Part shown: piece by piece, positions 6,785-15,619 of the stretch
Layout of the letters: each line of letters opens with the position of its first letter
Position numbering within the stretch: position 1 is the first letter of the stretch
From: Pedobacter sp. B4-66
GTDB taxonomy: Bacteria; Bacteroidota; Bacteroidia; Sphingobacteriales; Sphingobacteriaceae
NCBI RefSeq assembly: GCF_018492665.1
Contig: NZ_JAFVME010000001.1
Location: 1-64,000, forward strand
DNA: 64,000 bases
Direction of reading: 5' to 3'
Program-made: the position numbers and the translations under genes
Notes under the pieces: generated by a model
Database searches by the model: none
What the model saw: only the letters and a program-made list of their open reading frames with translations
What the model was told of the DNA's origin: nothing

Positions 6785-7543
6785 TTATTTTTTTATTCCT
6801 TTTACAGGTACAATTTTGAAAAGCTTACGCTCTAATTGAATGGAAGTTCCTTTTACAGGCTCATCGCCTTTTTTTCTCACGTAATAATTACGCAAAGTTT
6901 CAACGGGTATTTCATTACCTCCATGAGAGAAATACTTACTGATCATTCTGGGATAAGCAACTTGGTGATCGTATTTTAAAAGATTTCCACCATCGGGCAC
7001 TTCCAATTTTTCTACTTGTTTGAATAGATCAATTAACGTAGCTAGATAACCTTCCTTAATCCAGATCTTCTGAGAGACTTCATATATCTTAATTTTATCC
7101 CATCGGGCTTGAAGCTCTTCAATCTCCTTCTTTTGCTTTCGGATAATTTCTTCCTTTTCTGAAATAACAAGATGAGCTGGTCTGGCATTCCATTCATCTA
7201 TGCTATTTAGATATTTTTGAAATTTCTGTAATTTTTCAATCCTAAATATATGTCTATCGTGATAACTTGAAAAAGGATCTTCCGCTTTCAGTTTTCTAAT
7301 TCTATTCTCAACAATCCCCCATACTTTACATAAGAAAGCCTCTTCACTACATCTCCTATTCTCTAGTGCATAAACCAGATGATATTTATAGAACTTTTCA
7401 AAATGATCTTCATCTATCTCAACCAATTTGTTCAAAAAATGATTATCCTCATATTTCTGCCATGATCCAATCGCATGACCAATATCATAATGATGAGGTG
7501 ACAAATCTAATCGCTTTCTGGCTTTAAAGTAATTCACTATCAT
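6785..7543 (-). CDS. Hypothetical mobile-element protein
   Basis: A 252-residue soluble protein with a highly charged central coiled coil (residues about 125-150, EKEEIIRKQKKEIEELQ). It has no signal peptide or transmembrane segment. I do not recognise a named domain; comparable proteins with an N-terminal helical domain and a C-terminal basic segment occur in Bacteroidota mobile elements. It is separated by about 100 bp from the excisionase-like gene and by 300 bp from the hsd operon, whose side contains a truncated ORF. Function unknown. Confidence 0.6.
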   Translation of the reverse strand: MIVNYFKARKRLDLSPHHYDIGHAIGSWQKYEDNHFLNKLVEIDEDHFEKFYKYHLVYALENRRCSEEAFLCKVWGIVENRIRKLKAEDPFSSYHDRHIFRIEKLQKFQKYLNSIDEWNARPAHLVISEKEEIIRKQKKEIEELQARWDKIKIYEVSQKIWIKEGYLATLIDLFKQVEKLEVPDGGNLLKYDHQVAYPRMISKYFSHGGNEIPVETLRNYYVRKKGDEPVKGTSIQLERKLFKIVPVKGIKK

Positions 7544-7689
7544 ATCACAATAAAAATACTACTAATTATGCAACAAAAAAGACATCATTTTTTACATTTT
7601 AATGATTTTATGTTAAAAATAAAAAATTTACGCCATTAAAAGATATTAGAAAGTCGTTCATTTATAAATTTCAAAAAAAGGCAATGTTG

Positions 7690-7821
7690 TTATATTTTTT
7701 TTTCAATAACATCCATAACATCATACAGTTTTTCATAATCAGTATTCCTTGGTACTCGACCATCCTCATGAACACCAATAAAACCTAATGCTTTCCAGAC
7801 TTTATCGTATAGTTTATTGTT
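7690..7821 (-). pseudogene. Truncated ORF remnant downstream of hsdS
   Basis: The 7544-7844 gap is not empty. On the minus strand an open frame of 43 codons encodes LYDKVWKALGFIGVHEDG and continues RVPRNTDYEKLYDVMDVIEKKI to a TAA at 7690-7692. It has no start codon and is preceded in frame by a stop at 7822-7824. The composition is protein-like, unlike random AT-rich DNA. I read it as the 3' remnant of a gene lost when the hsd cargo was acquired. The rest of the gap (7544-7689) is AT-rich with no feature I can name. Confidence 0.45.
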
Positions 7822-7844
7822 TTAAATGGCTTGCTATAATACAA

Positions 7845-9743
7845 TTATTTTTCAGGTTTCCCAATATATTTACCCCAGCCATTTGGCACTATATTCTCTT
7901 TACGCATCCATATCAAAGCATTGTCCAATCTGTCTGTATATTTTGCTTTTTGACAATCCCAGTCTAAGAAATCTTGTTTCAAATCTTCATCTGTAAAGCT
8001 TAGTTTATTTATTAACCGATTGTTCCAAACTGCATATAGAGTGGAAATTATTTCACAGTGATCAAGGGATGCTCTTTCAAACTTTGACAAAAGACTATTA
8101 ACACGAATTACTTCTTCTTTAAAATTGATATTAAATGTTTGATTCAATTCAGTCGCTGAACTTAGGGGGATGTATGAAACTTTGTGATTATCAGTTGATG
8201 ATTGTTTGATTTGATAAAACCTAAAACGTTTCAAATCAGTTTCTATGGTTTTAATCAAATATTCATCATGTGGACCAGCAACCTTTTGGATAAAGTTTGA
8301 ACCTAAATCTATTTTACAATGGTATTCTGTTAAATGAAGTAATTTTTGAAACTTAACCCGCCCAAAATATTCATCATTATTTTTATTGATGATATAACCG
8401 GCTAAAATCGTCTTTTCAGGATTATTGCAATATTTAGTTTTAATCTCGGCATTCTCAGCTTTTGATACCAAAGCCTCTTTTAAAACCTGCTGTAATAATT
8501 GCTTATTCTCTAGTTGGCTTTGTTTAATACTGGCCTCTAAATCATCACAAGTCTTCAATAGCTTATCAAGATTTTCAACGATTTTGCGTTGAGTCGATAA
8601 AGGTGGTAAAGGCAACTTTATATTTTGGGCCTGAGTTACCGATATATTTGCCTGTCCGGCTACTCCTTTGGTATCTATTGAGTTTATAGCACTCATTTCA
8701 TTTAAATACCAAAAAATAAACCAGTTCATTTCTTTGTACAAGGGCCTTATCAATACCGCAGCTTGATTAAAATTACATTCACCTAAGTCTTTTGGTATAA
8801 CCGCTATTTTTCCTAGCGGTGGTCCAACAATGTTCATAATCACATCACCAGGAAATGCTCTACATCTTTTAAGCTGTCCATTATGTACTTCTTCTTTAAT
8901 GTACTGTGGCTTAAATAAAAAATCGATCTTTTGATTTCTCAAATTATACATTTTCAGATATGGTATGCCACTTTCTACAAACGCATCTTTTGATGGAGTA
9001 CTACCACTAGTTATATATGCTACCTCTCCCAGTCTACACCATATCCAATTCGCTGGTATTTCAAATGGTATTTCTTCTTGTTTTATTGTTGGCAGCTCTT
9101 TTTCTTTCTTTGATTTCTTATCCCTTATTAACTGTACTTTTTCATTTTTTATTCTTTCTAGAAATTGTTGCCCTGTTTCTTTGTCCTTGAAAAGCTCAGG
9201 CTCACAAAGCTTACCTTGCATGGCTTCAGATAAAAAAGCCTGGCGAAGTTGTTTAATGACATATAGTTGGGACGATAATTCTAAATCTAGATCAACGCTA
9301 TATGATTGTAGCTCAATAAACTTATTTTTAATCTCTACCTGTTTATCAATATCAAAATATGGAAGTTTGTAATTTCCAAATGATTTTAAGCCAATAGCCT
9401 CTTTTGATGTTCCAGCTTTAGTATTTTTGACTATATCATCTTTAAGCTGATTGAATATCAAATGATAAAATTTCAAATCGACCGGAAAGTTTATTGGATT
9501 TTTTGGTGTAAGGATAAAACATAAATCACTCGAAATAAATCTACCATCCACATAATGTGTCCTACCAAGAGACCCAGAAGCTGCTGCTGCAAAAATCAAT
9601 GCCTCACAATCATGAGTATATTCATTGTGGGTCTTCCAGATGGCAGAAGCAGTTATGAAATCAAATTTACCATCGGTACTTTTGGAGCTTTGTAATATTC
9701 CTTTTTCAACTACGAATAATTCTTGAATTTTTAGTAAACTCAT
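7845..9743 (-). CDS. hsdS: Type I restriction specificity subunit HsdS with extra C-terminal domain
   Basis: A 632-residue specificity subunit, longer than the usual 400-450. Residues about 1-150 form the first target-recognition domain, followed by a conserved helix ending LSEAMQGKL (about 171-179). TRD2 begins near 232 (NWIWCRLGEVAYITSGSTPS) and ends with LPLPPLSTQRKIVENLDKLL (about 377-396). After residue 430 comes an added domain of about 200 residues with KFQKLLHLTEYH (464-475) and VAGPHDEYL (488-496), resembling the Panacea/SocA-type (DUF4065-like) fold. HsdS sets DNA specificity for both HsdM and HsdR. The start codon overlaps the hsdM stop by one base (TAATG). TRD1 starts almost at residue 1, without the usual leader. 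Confidence 0.88.
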   Translation of the reverse strand: MSLLKIQELFVVEKGILQSSKSTDGKFDFITASAIWKTHNEYTHDCEALIFAAAASGSLGRTHYVDGRFISSDLCFILTPKNPINFPVDLKFYHLIFNQLKDDIVKNTKAGTSKEAIGLKSFGNYKLPYFDIDKQVEIKNKFIELQSYSVDLDLELSSQLYVIKQLRQAFLSEAMQGKLCEPELFKDKETGQQFLERIKNEKVQLIRDKKSKKEKELPTIKQEEIPFEIPANWIWCRLGEVAYITSGSTPSKDAFVESGIPYLKMYNLRNQKIDFLFKPQYIKEEVHNGQLKRCRAFPGDVIMNIVGPPLGKIAVIPKDLGECNFNQAAVLIRPLYKEMNWFIFWYLNEMSAINSIDTKGVAGQANISVTQAQNIKLPLPPLSTQRKIVENLDKLLKTCDDLEASIKQSQLENKQLLQQVLKEALVSKAENAEIKTKYCNNPEKTILAGYIINKNNDEYFGRVKFQKLLHLTEYHCKIDLGSNFIQKVAGPHDEYLIKTIETDLKRFRFYQIKQSSTDNHKVSYIPLSSATELNQTFNINFKEEVIRVNSLLSKFERASLDHCEIISTLYAVWNNRLINKLSFTDEDLKQDFLDWDCQKAKYTDRLDNALIWMRKENIVPNGWGKYIGKPEK

Positions 9744-11167
9744 TATTTAACTACCTCCCTCAAAACCTTTAACAAAGCGTTACTTTTCTCAAAAGAATGA
9801 TTTAGCATCTCGATCAATTCATCACTGCCATAATTATGACTTTCTTTTACTTTAGTTGGATTCTTAATATCCAAATCATAATTACGCTCTATGATAGTCC
9901 TAACATTCACCTTCCAAGCGATTTCATTTTCTTCACGATTGCTCCACCAAGTTTTAATAGGGTCAAATTCTTTAATTTGTATGGCTTTGGTTTTGCTGTA
10001 AGATTTTTGTCCTTCAGGTAATCGATGTTCATAATACCAAACTTCTTTAGTTGGTGTACCTTTATCAAAAAACAATAAGTTGGTCGCTACAGTTGCATAC
10101 GGCTGAAAAACAGAGTTAGGCAAACGAATAATGGTATGTAAATTACATTCTTCTAACAACTTTTTCCGCACTCGCTGCTTTACTCCATCTCCTGTCAAAG
10201 AACCATCTGGCAACACAATACCAGCTCTCCCGTTTTGTTTCAGCAAGTGAATCATTAAAATCAAAAACAAATCAGCGCTTTCTTTTGTACGGAAATTCTG
10301 TGGAAAATTATTTTCATTATTATTGGCGACAATACCCCCAAAAGGCGGATTTGCCAAAATTACATTTATTCGATCTTTCTCCTTGTATTCGCTTAAAGGT
10401 CGGTCTAGACTATCACGATAGGTAATATTGGGTAATTCTATATCATGTAATATCAAATTGGTGGTGGCCAATAAATATGGCAAGGGCTTATATTCCCAAC
10501 CTATAACGTTTTCCTGTATTTGATTACGTTCTTCTACATTATTAACTTGTTTGGTTAAATGCTCAATGGCACAAGTTAGATAGCCCGCAGTGCCACATGC
10601 TGGGTCTAGAATTTTCTCGCCTAGCTTAGGGTCTATTATGTCTGTAATAAACTGGGTAATTGCTCTAGGTGTATAAAACTCACCACTTTTACCTGCGCTT
10701 TGCAGTTCTTTTAAAATACTTTCATAAATATCTCCAAAGGCATGACGGTCTTTAGCTTTGTTAAAGTCTATTTCATTAAGTTTATTCAGTACCTTACGTA
10801 TATTGGTACCACTCTTCATGTAATTATTATTGCCATCAAAGACTTCACGTACCAAAATAGATCGCTTATTTCCTGTGCTGATATCGATATTTCGTAACGC
10901 AGTAAATAACTGCCGATCAACAAACTCCTGCAGCTCTTCTCCTGTAATACCCTCGTCATTTGCAGCCCAATTATCCCAATGGTATTGTTCTGGAATCGGG
11001 GAAATATAGCCATCGCTCAGTAATTGTAATTCTTTATCCTTATCACAAAATATTTTAAGAAATAGCATCCACCCCAACTGCTCTACTCTTTGTGCATCGC
11101 CATTAAGCCCATTATCTTGCCACATTATCTGACGTATGCTACTTATTACTCCTGAAATATTATTCAT
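9743..11167 (-). CDS. hsdM: Type I restriction-modification DNA methylase HsdM
   Basis: A 474-residue N6-adenine methyltransferase. The N-terminal helical HsdM_N domain (about 1-130) precedes the catalytic domain with the SAM-binding motif I DPACGTAGYL (188-197) and the catalytic NPPFG (273-277). Length and order resemble EcoAI/EcoEI-type (type IB) HsdM. With HsdS it methylates adenine at the bipartite site to protect host DNA. It is followed directly by hsdS (1-bp overlap), and the HNH-DGQHR gene ends just before its start, so the whole operon is tightly coupled. Confidence 0.95.
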   Translation of the reverse strand: MNNISGVISSIRQIMWQDNGLNGDAQRVEQLGWMLFLKIFCDKDKELQLLSDGYISPIPEQYHWDNWAANDEGITGEELQEFVDRQLFTALRNIDISTGNKRSILVREVFDGNNNYMKSGTNIRKVLNKLNEIDFNKAKDRHAFGDIYESILKELQSAGKSGEFYTPRAITQFITDIIDPKLGEKILDPACGTAGYLTCAIEHLTKQVNNVEERNQIQENVIGWEYKPLPYLLATTNLILHDIELPNITYRDSLDRPLSEYKEKDRINVILANPPFGGIVANNNENNFPQNFRTKESADLFLILMIHLLKQNGRAGIVLPDGSLTGDGVKQRVRKKLLEECNLHTIIRLPNSVFQPYATVATNLLFFDKGTPTKEVWYYEHRLPEGQKSYSKTKAIQIKEFDPIKTWWSNREENEIAWKVNVRTIIERNYDLDIKNPTKVKESHNYGSDELIEMLNHSFEKSNALLKVLREVVK

Positions 11168-12781
11168 TTATTGTTGTTGTAATTTCATTAAATTAATTGG
11201 TTCAGCTAAAACCTTTACACCTTGAGTTGAATTACCTGTTGTGAATATGCTATGCCAATATTGGTAATTTTGTTTCCCACCAAAAACAGAAACTGCAAGT
11301 GAGTTATTTTTCCATAAGGGCAGATTACTTAAATTCACTATTGAATTGGTTATTATTTGCCACAACACATCGCTAAATTCATTTTGAAATAACTTCTTAT
11401 CGTCTATTGGAATACCTAATGAAATAAAGTGATTTTGAATTATTTGACCAATAAATTTTAACCAGTTATGCAAAATTTCTTCCTTAACCATCCTATATGC
11501 CCTGACATGATCTAATGGAAGATTTTCTCCATTCTGAATTCTATTCTCTATTTTAAATGTTCCTAATTCAAGATCAAATTTCCCAATAAACAACTCTTCA
11601 GCAATTATGCTCATCAAACGTACTATTTGCTCTGTTTCTAAACTTCTTGGGTTTTTCCCATCCTCCAATTTATACGATATAGGTGTATCTAATAAATCTT
11701 GATAAATAAAAAACGGGTAGAATGTTTTCTCAATTGTACTATAAGATAATGGCTTTTCTTTTGCTCTGCCACCCATGTCTACAAATTCAATAAGTTTATT
11801 TTCGGCATGTCTTGTTATTGCATCCCTTACTGAATCTAGAATATAACGTTTTAATTCTCTTGATTCACCTTTAAAATAACTTACCAATTGCCTCTCAGAA
11901 AAATCAAAATTATCCTTTTCTAATTTTAGCTCTTCCTGATAACGAGTCACTCTATCCCAATACAAGGTATTTCCTAAATGTCGTTGAACTGACTTATCAA
12001 ATGCGACCTGTCTTAAAGTTGTACCAGCTCTAAAATTTGTGAGTATTAGTTTGTCTCTGTCAGGATTTATAAAGACCCTAACAGGTATATTTAGTGTATT
12101 TAATAAGATTTGAGCAGCAGCCTTATGTTGTCCATCAAATATTTTTATTTCTGCTTCATTCTCCTCCTCAATATCAACCCATCCTAAAGAAACGTGTAAT
12201 TGCGGATTACCGGAGTAAAACTCATCTACAAGCTTATTAATATTTGATCCTATTGCTCTAGGATTTATAATGTTATCGTGATGTAAATATTGAATGGGGA
12301 AAACTGCAAAGAAATATTTTAAACCGCTTAATTTATCAATATAGACATCTTGTGAAATTATTTCAGTTCTTCCAAGTGAAGAAAATGAATAACTTACCTT
12401 ATCTTCTTTTAACTTGAATCTAATTTTATAGACTGCGCCTCCCTGTAACTTTAGTATATCATCTAAATTTGGACTTCGGTCTTCTTTCTTTTTAAGATTC
12501 TCCTGTATTTTACTGAACGCATGGAGTATGCGTGCCAAATTCAAATCCGAAGCCTGCTTAGACCTATTAGCACTTGAAAAAGTAAGTGCAAAATTTGAGG
12601 GGTCATCCTTTCCATCCAATTTTGACGGTATTACATGATCAATATCTAGGTCTGAAATATGCAATTGTAAATCAATTGGCTCATTTGTTATGAAACATTT
12701 ACCTTGCTGAATATCCCAAAGCTTTTCAACCAAAGCTATTCTTTCTGACGGATTGAGATTGTTTAAATAGATTGATGACAT
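11168..12781 (-). CDS. HNH endonuclease-like and DGQHR-domain protein
   Basis: A 537-residue protein encoded inside the hsd operon. The N-terminus carries an HNH-like core: LDIDHVIPSKLDG (H49), SNFAL (N63) and NRSKQ (N72); the paired zinc cysteines seen in many HNH enzymes are missing. Residues 213-220 contain IFDGQHKA, the DGQHR signature seen in DndB-like and ParB/sulfiredoxin-related proteins, within a domain of about 150-270, followed by a long helical C-terminus. It could be an added nuclease, a DNA-binding regulator or a modification sensor. It abuts hsdM with no intergenic base and hsdR with one base, so co-translation is near certain. Its exact role is unknown. Confidence 0.8.
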   Translation of the reverse strand: MSSIYLNNLNPSERIALVEKLWDIQQGKCFITNEPIDLQLHISDLDIDHVIPSKLDGKDDPSNFALTFSSANRSKQASDLNLARILHAFSKIQENLKKKEDRSPNLDDILKLQGGAVYKIRFKLKEDKVSYSFSSLGRTEIISQDVYIDKLSGLKYFFAVFPIQYLHHDNIINPRAIGSNINKLVDEFYSGNPQLHVSLGWVDIEEENEAEIKIFDGQHKAAAQILLNTLNIPVRVFINPDRDKLILTNFRAGTTLRQVAFDKSVQRHLGNTLYWDRVTRYQEELKLEKDNFDFSERQLVSYFKGESRELKRYILDSVRDAITRHAENKLIEFVDMGGRAKEKPLSYSTIEKTFYPFFIYQDLLDTPISYKLEDGKNPRSLETEQIVRLMSIIAEELFIGKFDLELGTFKIENRIQNGENLPLDHVRAYRMVKEEILHNWLKFIGQIIQNHFISLGIPIDDKKLFQNEFSDVLWQIITNSIVNLSNLPLWKNNSLAVSVFGGKQNYQYWHSIFTTGNSTQGVKVLAEPINLMKLQQQ

Positions 12782-12782
12782 C

Positions 12783-15176
12783 CTATGCTATCTGATATAA
12801 TTTACTTTCTAATTCTTTTACGGCTCTGAGGTAGTTTGTCTTACCTCCAAAACTTTCGATAATTTCAATTGCCGATCCAAAAGAGGCAACGGGATTTACT
12901 TTTAACACCTCCATGGTTTCTATGTTCTCTATTCCCTCATCTGCATACTTATCTAAAAGTGCATCCAGCACTTTTTTTGCTTGCTCACCATATTTAGTAA
13001 AGTAATTTCTCTTTTTCACGTTTTTAGCTCTCTCTTTCCGAGATAAAGGTATTTGATCAAATGCCACATGACATATAATGTCAAAAAGATCACAATCTCT
13101 ATTCACAGCATCTACCAAAGCGTCAACTGGTATACCTTGTTCATCAAGTTCCTTTATTAATGCTTGTTTTTTATCTGCAGAATTCCAAACGCTTAAAAAA
13201 TCTTCTAAACTAGGAAACTTATTTTTAATTAACTCTCTAGAATAATCTTGCAAATTTACAATAATTGGCTTACCATCTTTATTAAAATGCAACTCTCTTG
13301 AAATTAACACAGAAACATCAACACCGTTAATAACTATTTTTTCCAACCTATTTTTATCAAAAACGGTATCTGCTTTTCTTAATTCATCCTTTTCAATAGC
13401 AGTTAACTGATCAGTTATATCTTCACCTGTAACATCATCAATGATAGCTTTCTCATCTTTTTCTTCTTCATCGATAATGTCGGTTAAATCTTCATCTTGT
13501 GGCAAAGGTTTAACACGAATTGGATCACCATCAAAATCCTTGTCGGCAAATTTATCTGTTGCATTTCTGAAGTCAATAATAGTGAAATAAAGTTTACCAT
13601 GATCTTCATCAATTCTAGTACCTCTTCCTATGATCTGTTTGAATTTGGTCATTGAGCCAATCTCGGTATCCAAAACGATAACCTTACAGGTTTTGGCATC
13701 GACACCAGTTGTCATTAATTCAGATGTAGTTGCGATAACCGGATAGATAGATTCGGGGTCAATGAAATTATCTAATTCTCTTTTACCCTCATCGTTGTCG
13801 CCAGTTATCCTCATAATGTATTTATGATTCTTAGCGACGAAATCACTATTCTTATTTGCTAAAGCAGACCGCATTCGTTCAGCATGATCTATATCTCTAC
13901 AAAAAACGATAGTTTTAGCAAAACGATCGTATCCCTTTAGAAATTCAGTTATTTTAGTTGCTACAACATCTGTACGCTCTTGTATAACCATTGTTCTATC
14001 GAAATCTTTTCTATTATATATTCTATCTTCAATTTCGTTACCATAAACATCTCGCTTCCCTAATTCAGGCCTATATCCTTCTAAATCAATATTTAAACCA
14101 ACCCTTACAACTCTATAAGGTGCCAAAAAACCATCATCTATACCTTGTTTCAGACTATAAGTATAAATAGGTTCATTAAAGTATTCACTGTTACTCACCG
14201 TATCACTTTCTTTCGGTGTGGCAGTTAGCCCAATTTGAGTTGCCTTATTAAAATATTTTAACACCTCTCGCCAAGCACTGTCTTCTCTAGCACTACCACG
14301 ATGACATTCATCAATTATAATTAAATCAAAAAACTCATGGGTAAACTGTTTGAAAATATTTTTCTCTTCCTCCGTCCCTGTTATTCCTTGATAGATGGCT
14401 AAATAGATTTCATAGCTTTTATCAACTTGGCGTTTTTGGATAACAGTCATTTTATCTTTGAAATGCTTAAAATCCCCCCTTTTCGTTTGGTCTATTAAAG
14501 AATTCCGATCTGCCAAGAAAAGAATTCGCTTTTTCGTTTTAGACTTCCACAAACGATAAGCTATTTGAAATGCTGTATAGGTTTTCCCAGTGCCAGTAGC
14601 CATCACTAAAAGAATACGGTCTTTACCCGCAGCAATAGCTTCTAGAGTTCTGTTTACAGCATTTTGCTGATAATATCTTGGTCTCCTCCCGGAACCGTCA
14701 AAGAAATAATCTTGCTCGATGATTTGTTCGGCTCTTTCTGTAATTATCCCTTTATATTCTTTGTATTTCTGCCACAATTCTTCAGGAGAAGGAAATTCAT
14801 CTAGTGATAGTTCACTCTCTATCAGAGCAATACTTGTTTTATCATGAAATAAAAAACCATCACCATTTGAGCTAAATACGAAAGGAATATCTAAAATCTG
14901 CGCATAATCCAACGCTTGTTGCATCCCAGAACCAACAGAATGTTTGTTATCCTTAGCTTCAATAATTGCAATAGGAATATTAGGTTTGTAATAAAGAATG
15001 TAATCAGCACGCTTACGAATACCACGAGTTGTTAATCTACCTTTTACATATATTTTTCCATCAGTGAACGAAACTTCTTCCAAATACTGGGTAAGCTTAT
15101 TCCATCCTGCATTTTCTAAAGCTGGCGAAATAAACTTTGTGCAAATATCACGTTCTGAGAGCGTTTTCTTGTTCAT
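12783..15176 (-). CDS. hsdR: Type I restriction endonuclease subunit HsdR
   Basis: A 797-residue motor/nuclease subunit similar in length to EcoEI/EcoAI HsdR. The N-terminal nuclease domain shows D58 and the ExK motif IIEAKD (E73, K75). The SF2 helicase core follows: Walker A ATGTGKT (193-199), DECH box (289-292), TATP (318-321), and a second RecA domain ending QIIGRGTRIDEDHG. The C-terminal part is an EcoEI_R_C-like helical domain. It translocates DNA and cleaves unmodified sites together with HsdM/HsdS. It is the first gene of a four-gene minus-strand operon. I see no clear TAnnTTTG promoter upstream. Confidence 0.95.
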   Translation of the reverse strand: MNKKTLSERDICTKFISPALENAGWNKLTQYLEEVSFTDGKIYVKGRLTTRGIRKRADYILYYKPNIPIAIIEAKDNKHSVGSGMQQALDYAQILDIPFVFSSNGDGFLFHDKTSIALIESELSLDEFPSPEELWQKYKEYKGIITERAEQIIEQDYFFDGSGRRPRYYQQNAVNRTLEAIAAGKDRILLVMATGTGKTYTAFQIAYRLWKSKTKKRILFLADRNSLIDQTKRGDFKHFKDKMTVIQKRQVDKSYEIYLAIYQGITGTEEEKNIFKQFTHEFFDLIIIDECHRGSAREDSAWREVLKYFNKATQIGLTATPKESDTVSNSEYFNEPIYTYSLKQGIDDGFLAPYRVVRVGLNIDLEGYRPELGKRDVYGNEIEDRIYNRKDFDRTMVIQERTDVVATKITEFLKGYDRFAKTIVFCRDIDHAERMRSALANKNSDFVAKNHKYIMRITGDNDEGKRELDNFIDPESIYPVIATTSELMTTGVDAKTCKVIVLDTEIGSMTKFKQIIGRGTRIDEDHGKLYFTIIDFRNATDKFADKDFDGDPIRVKPLPQDEDLTDIIDEEEKDEKAIIDDVTGEDITDQLTAIEKDELRKADTVFDKNRLEKIVINGVDVSVLISRELHFNKDGKPIIVNLQDYSRELIKNKFPSLEDFLSVWNSADKKQALIKELDEQGIPVDALVDAVNRDCDLFDIICHVAFDQIPLSRKERAKNVKKRNYFTKYGEQAKKVLDALLDKYADEGIENIETMEVLKVNPVASFGSAIEIIESFGGKTNYLRAVKELESKLYQIA

Positions 15177-15619
15177 TACTAAAAGTTACCGCCCTAAAAT
15201 AGGAAATAATTATCGTTGCAACATACAACTCAATAAATTGAACATTGATTAAATTCGTTGGTTCAATACTTAATCCACTGAAAGCGTTGGCATTAGAGGT
15301 GAACTATATTGGTAATAACAGCATTTATATCAGTCGAAAATTAAACGAAAAGAAAAAATGCCCGCTAAGTGGGCATACGTTAGCTTTGTCGCCCCAAAGA
15401 ACAACTTCACTCAAACTGGCTGATGCTCAAAAAATATTTATTAAAGCCAAAGGACTAAAGCAGAACAATGTTTTATGCCAATATGCCAGTTATTCTGGCC
15501 CATTTTAAACAAAAGCTGAAGTTCTTTAATGCATTAAAGACGATTTGGCAACATATTCACGATAATATAATTCGGCACTGATTCTGTAGGATACACTCTT
15601 TTAAAGAAATAGTTATTTT
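15177..15619. other. Intergenic region with an orphan terminator-like hairpin
   Basis: The space between the divergent hsdR and 446-aa genes contains ATGCCC (15358-15363) paired with GGGCAT (15371-15376), preceded on the plus strand by an A-rich run. Read on the minus strand this is a hairpin followed by TTTTTT, a terminator shape. No convincing minus-strand gene lies to its right. It might end a short RNA or be a remnant. An 87-codon plus-strand ORF here looks random. Otherwise I see no feature. Confidence 0.35.

Noticed and set aside
15245..15508. 87-codon plus-strand ORF between hsdR and the 446-aa gene
   Set aside because: Composition is not protein-like, no start context or family resemblance, and it runs through the hairpin at 15358-15376.
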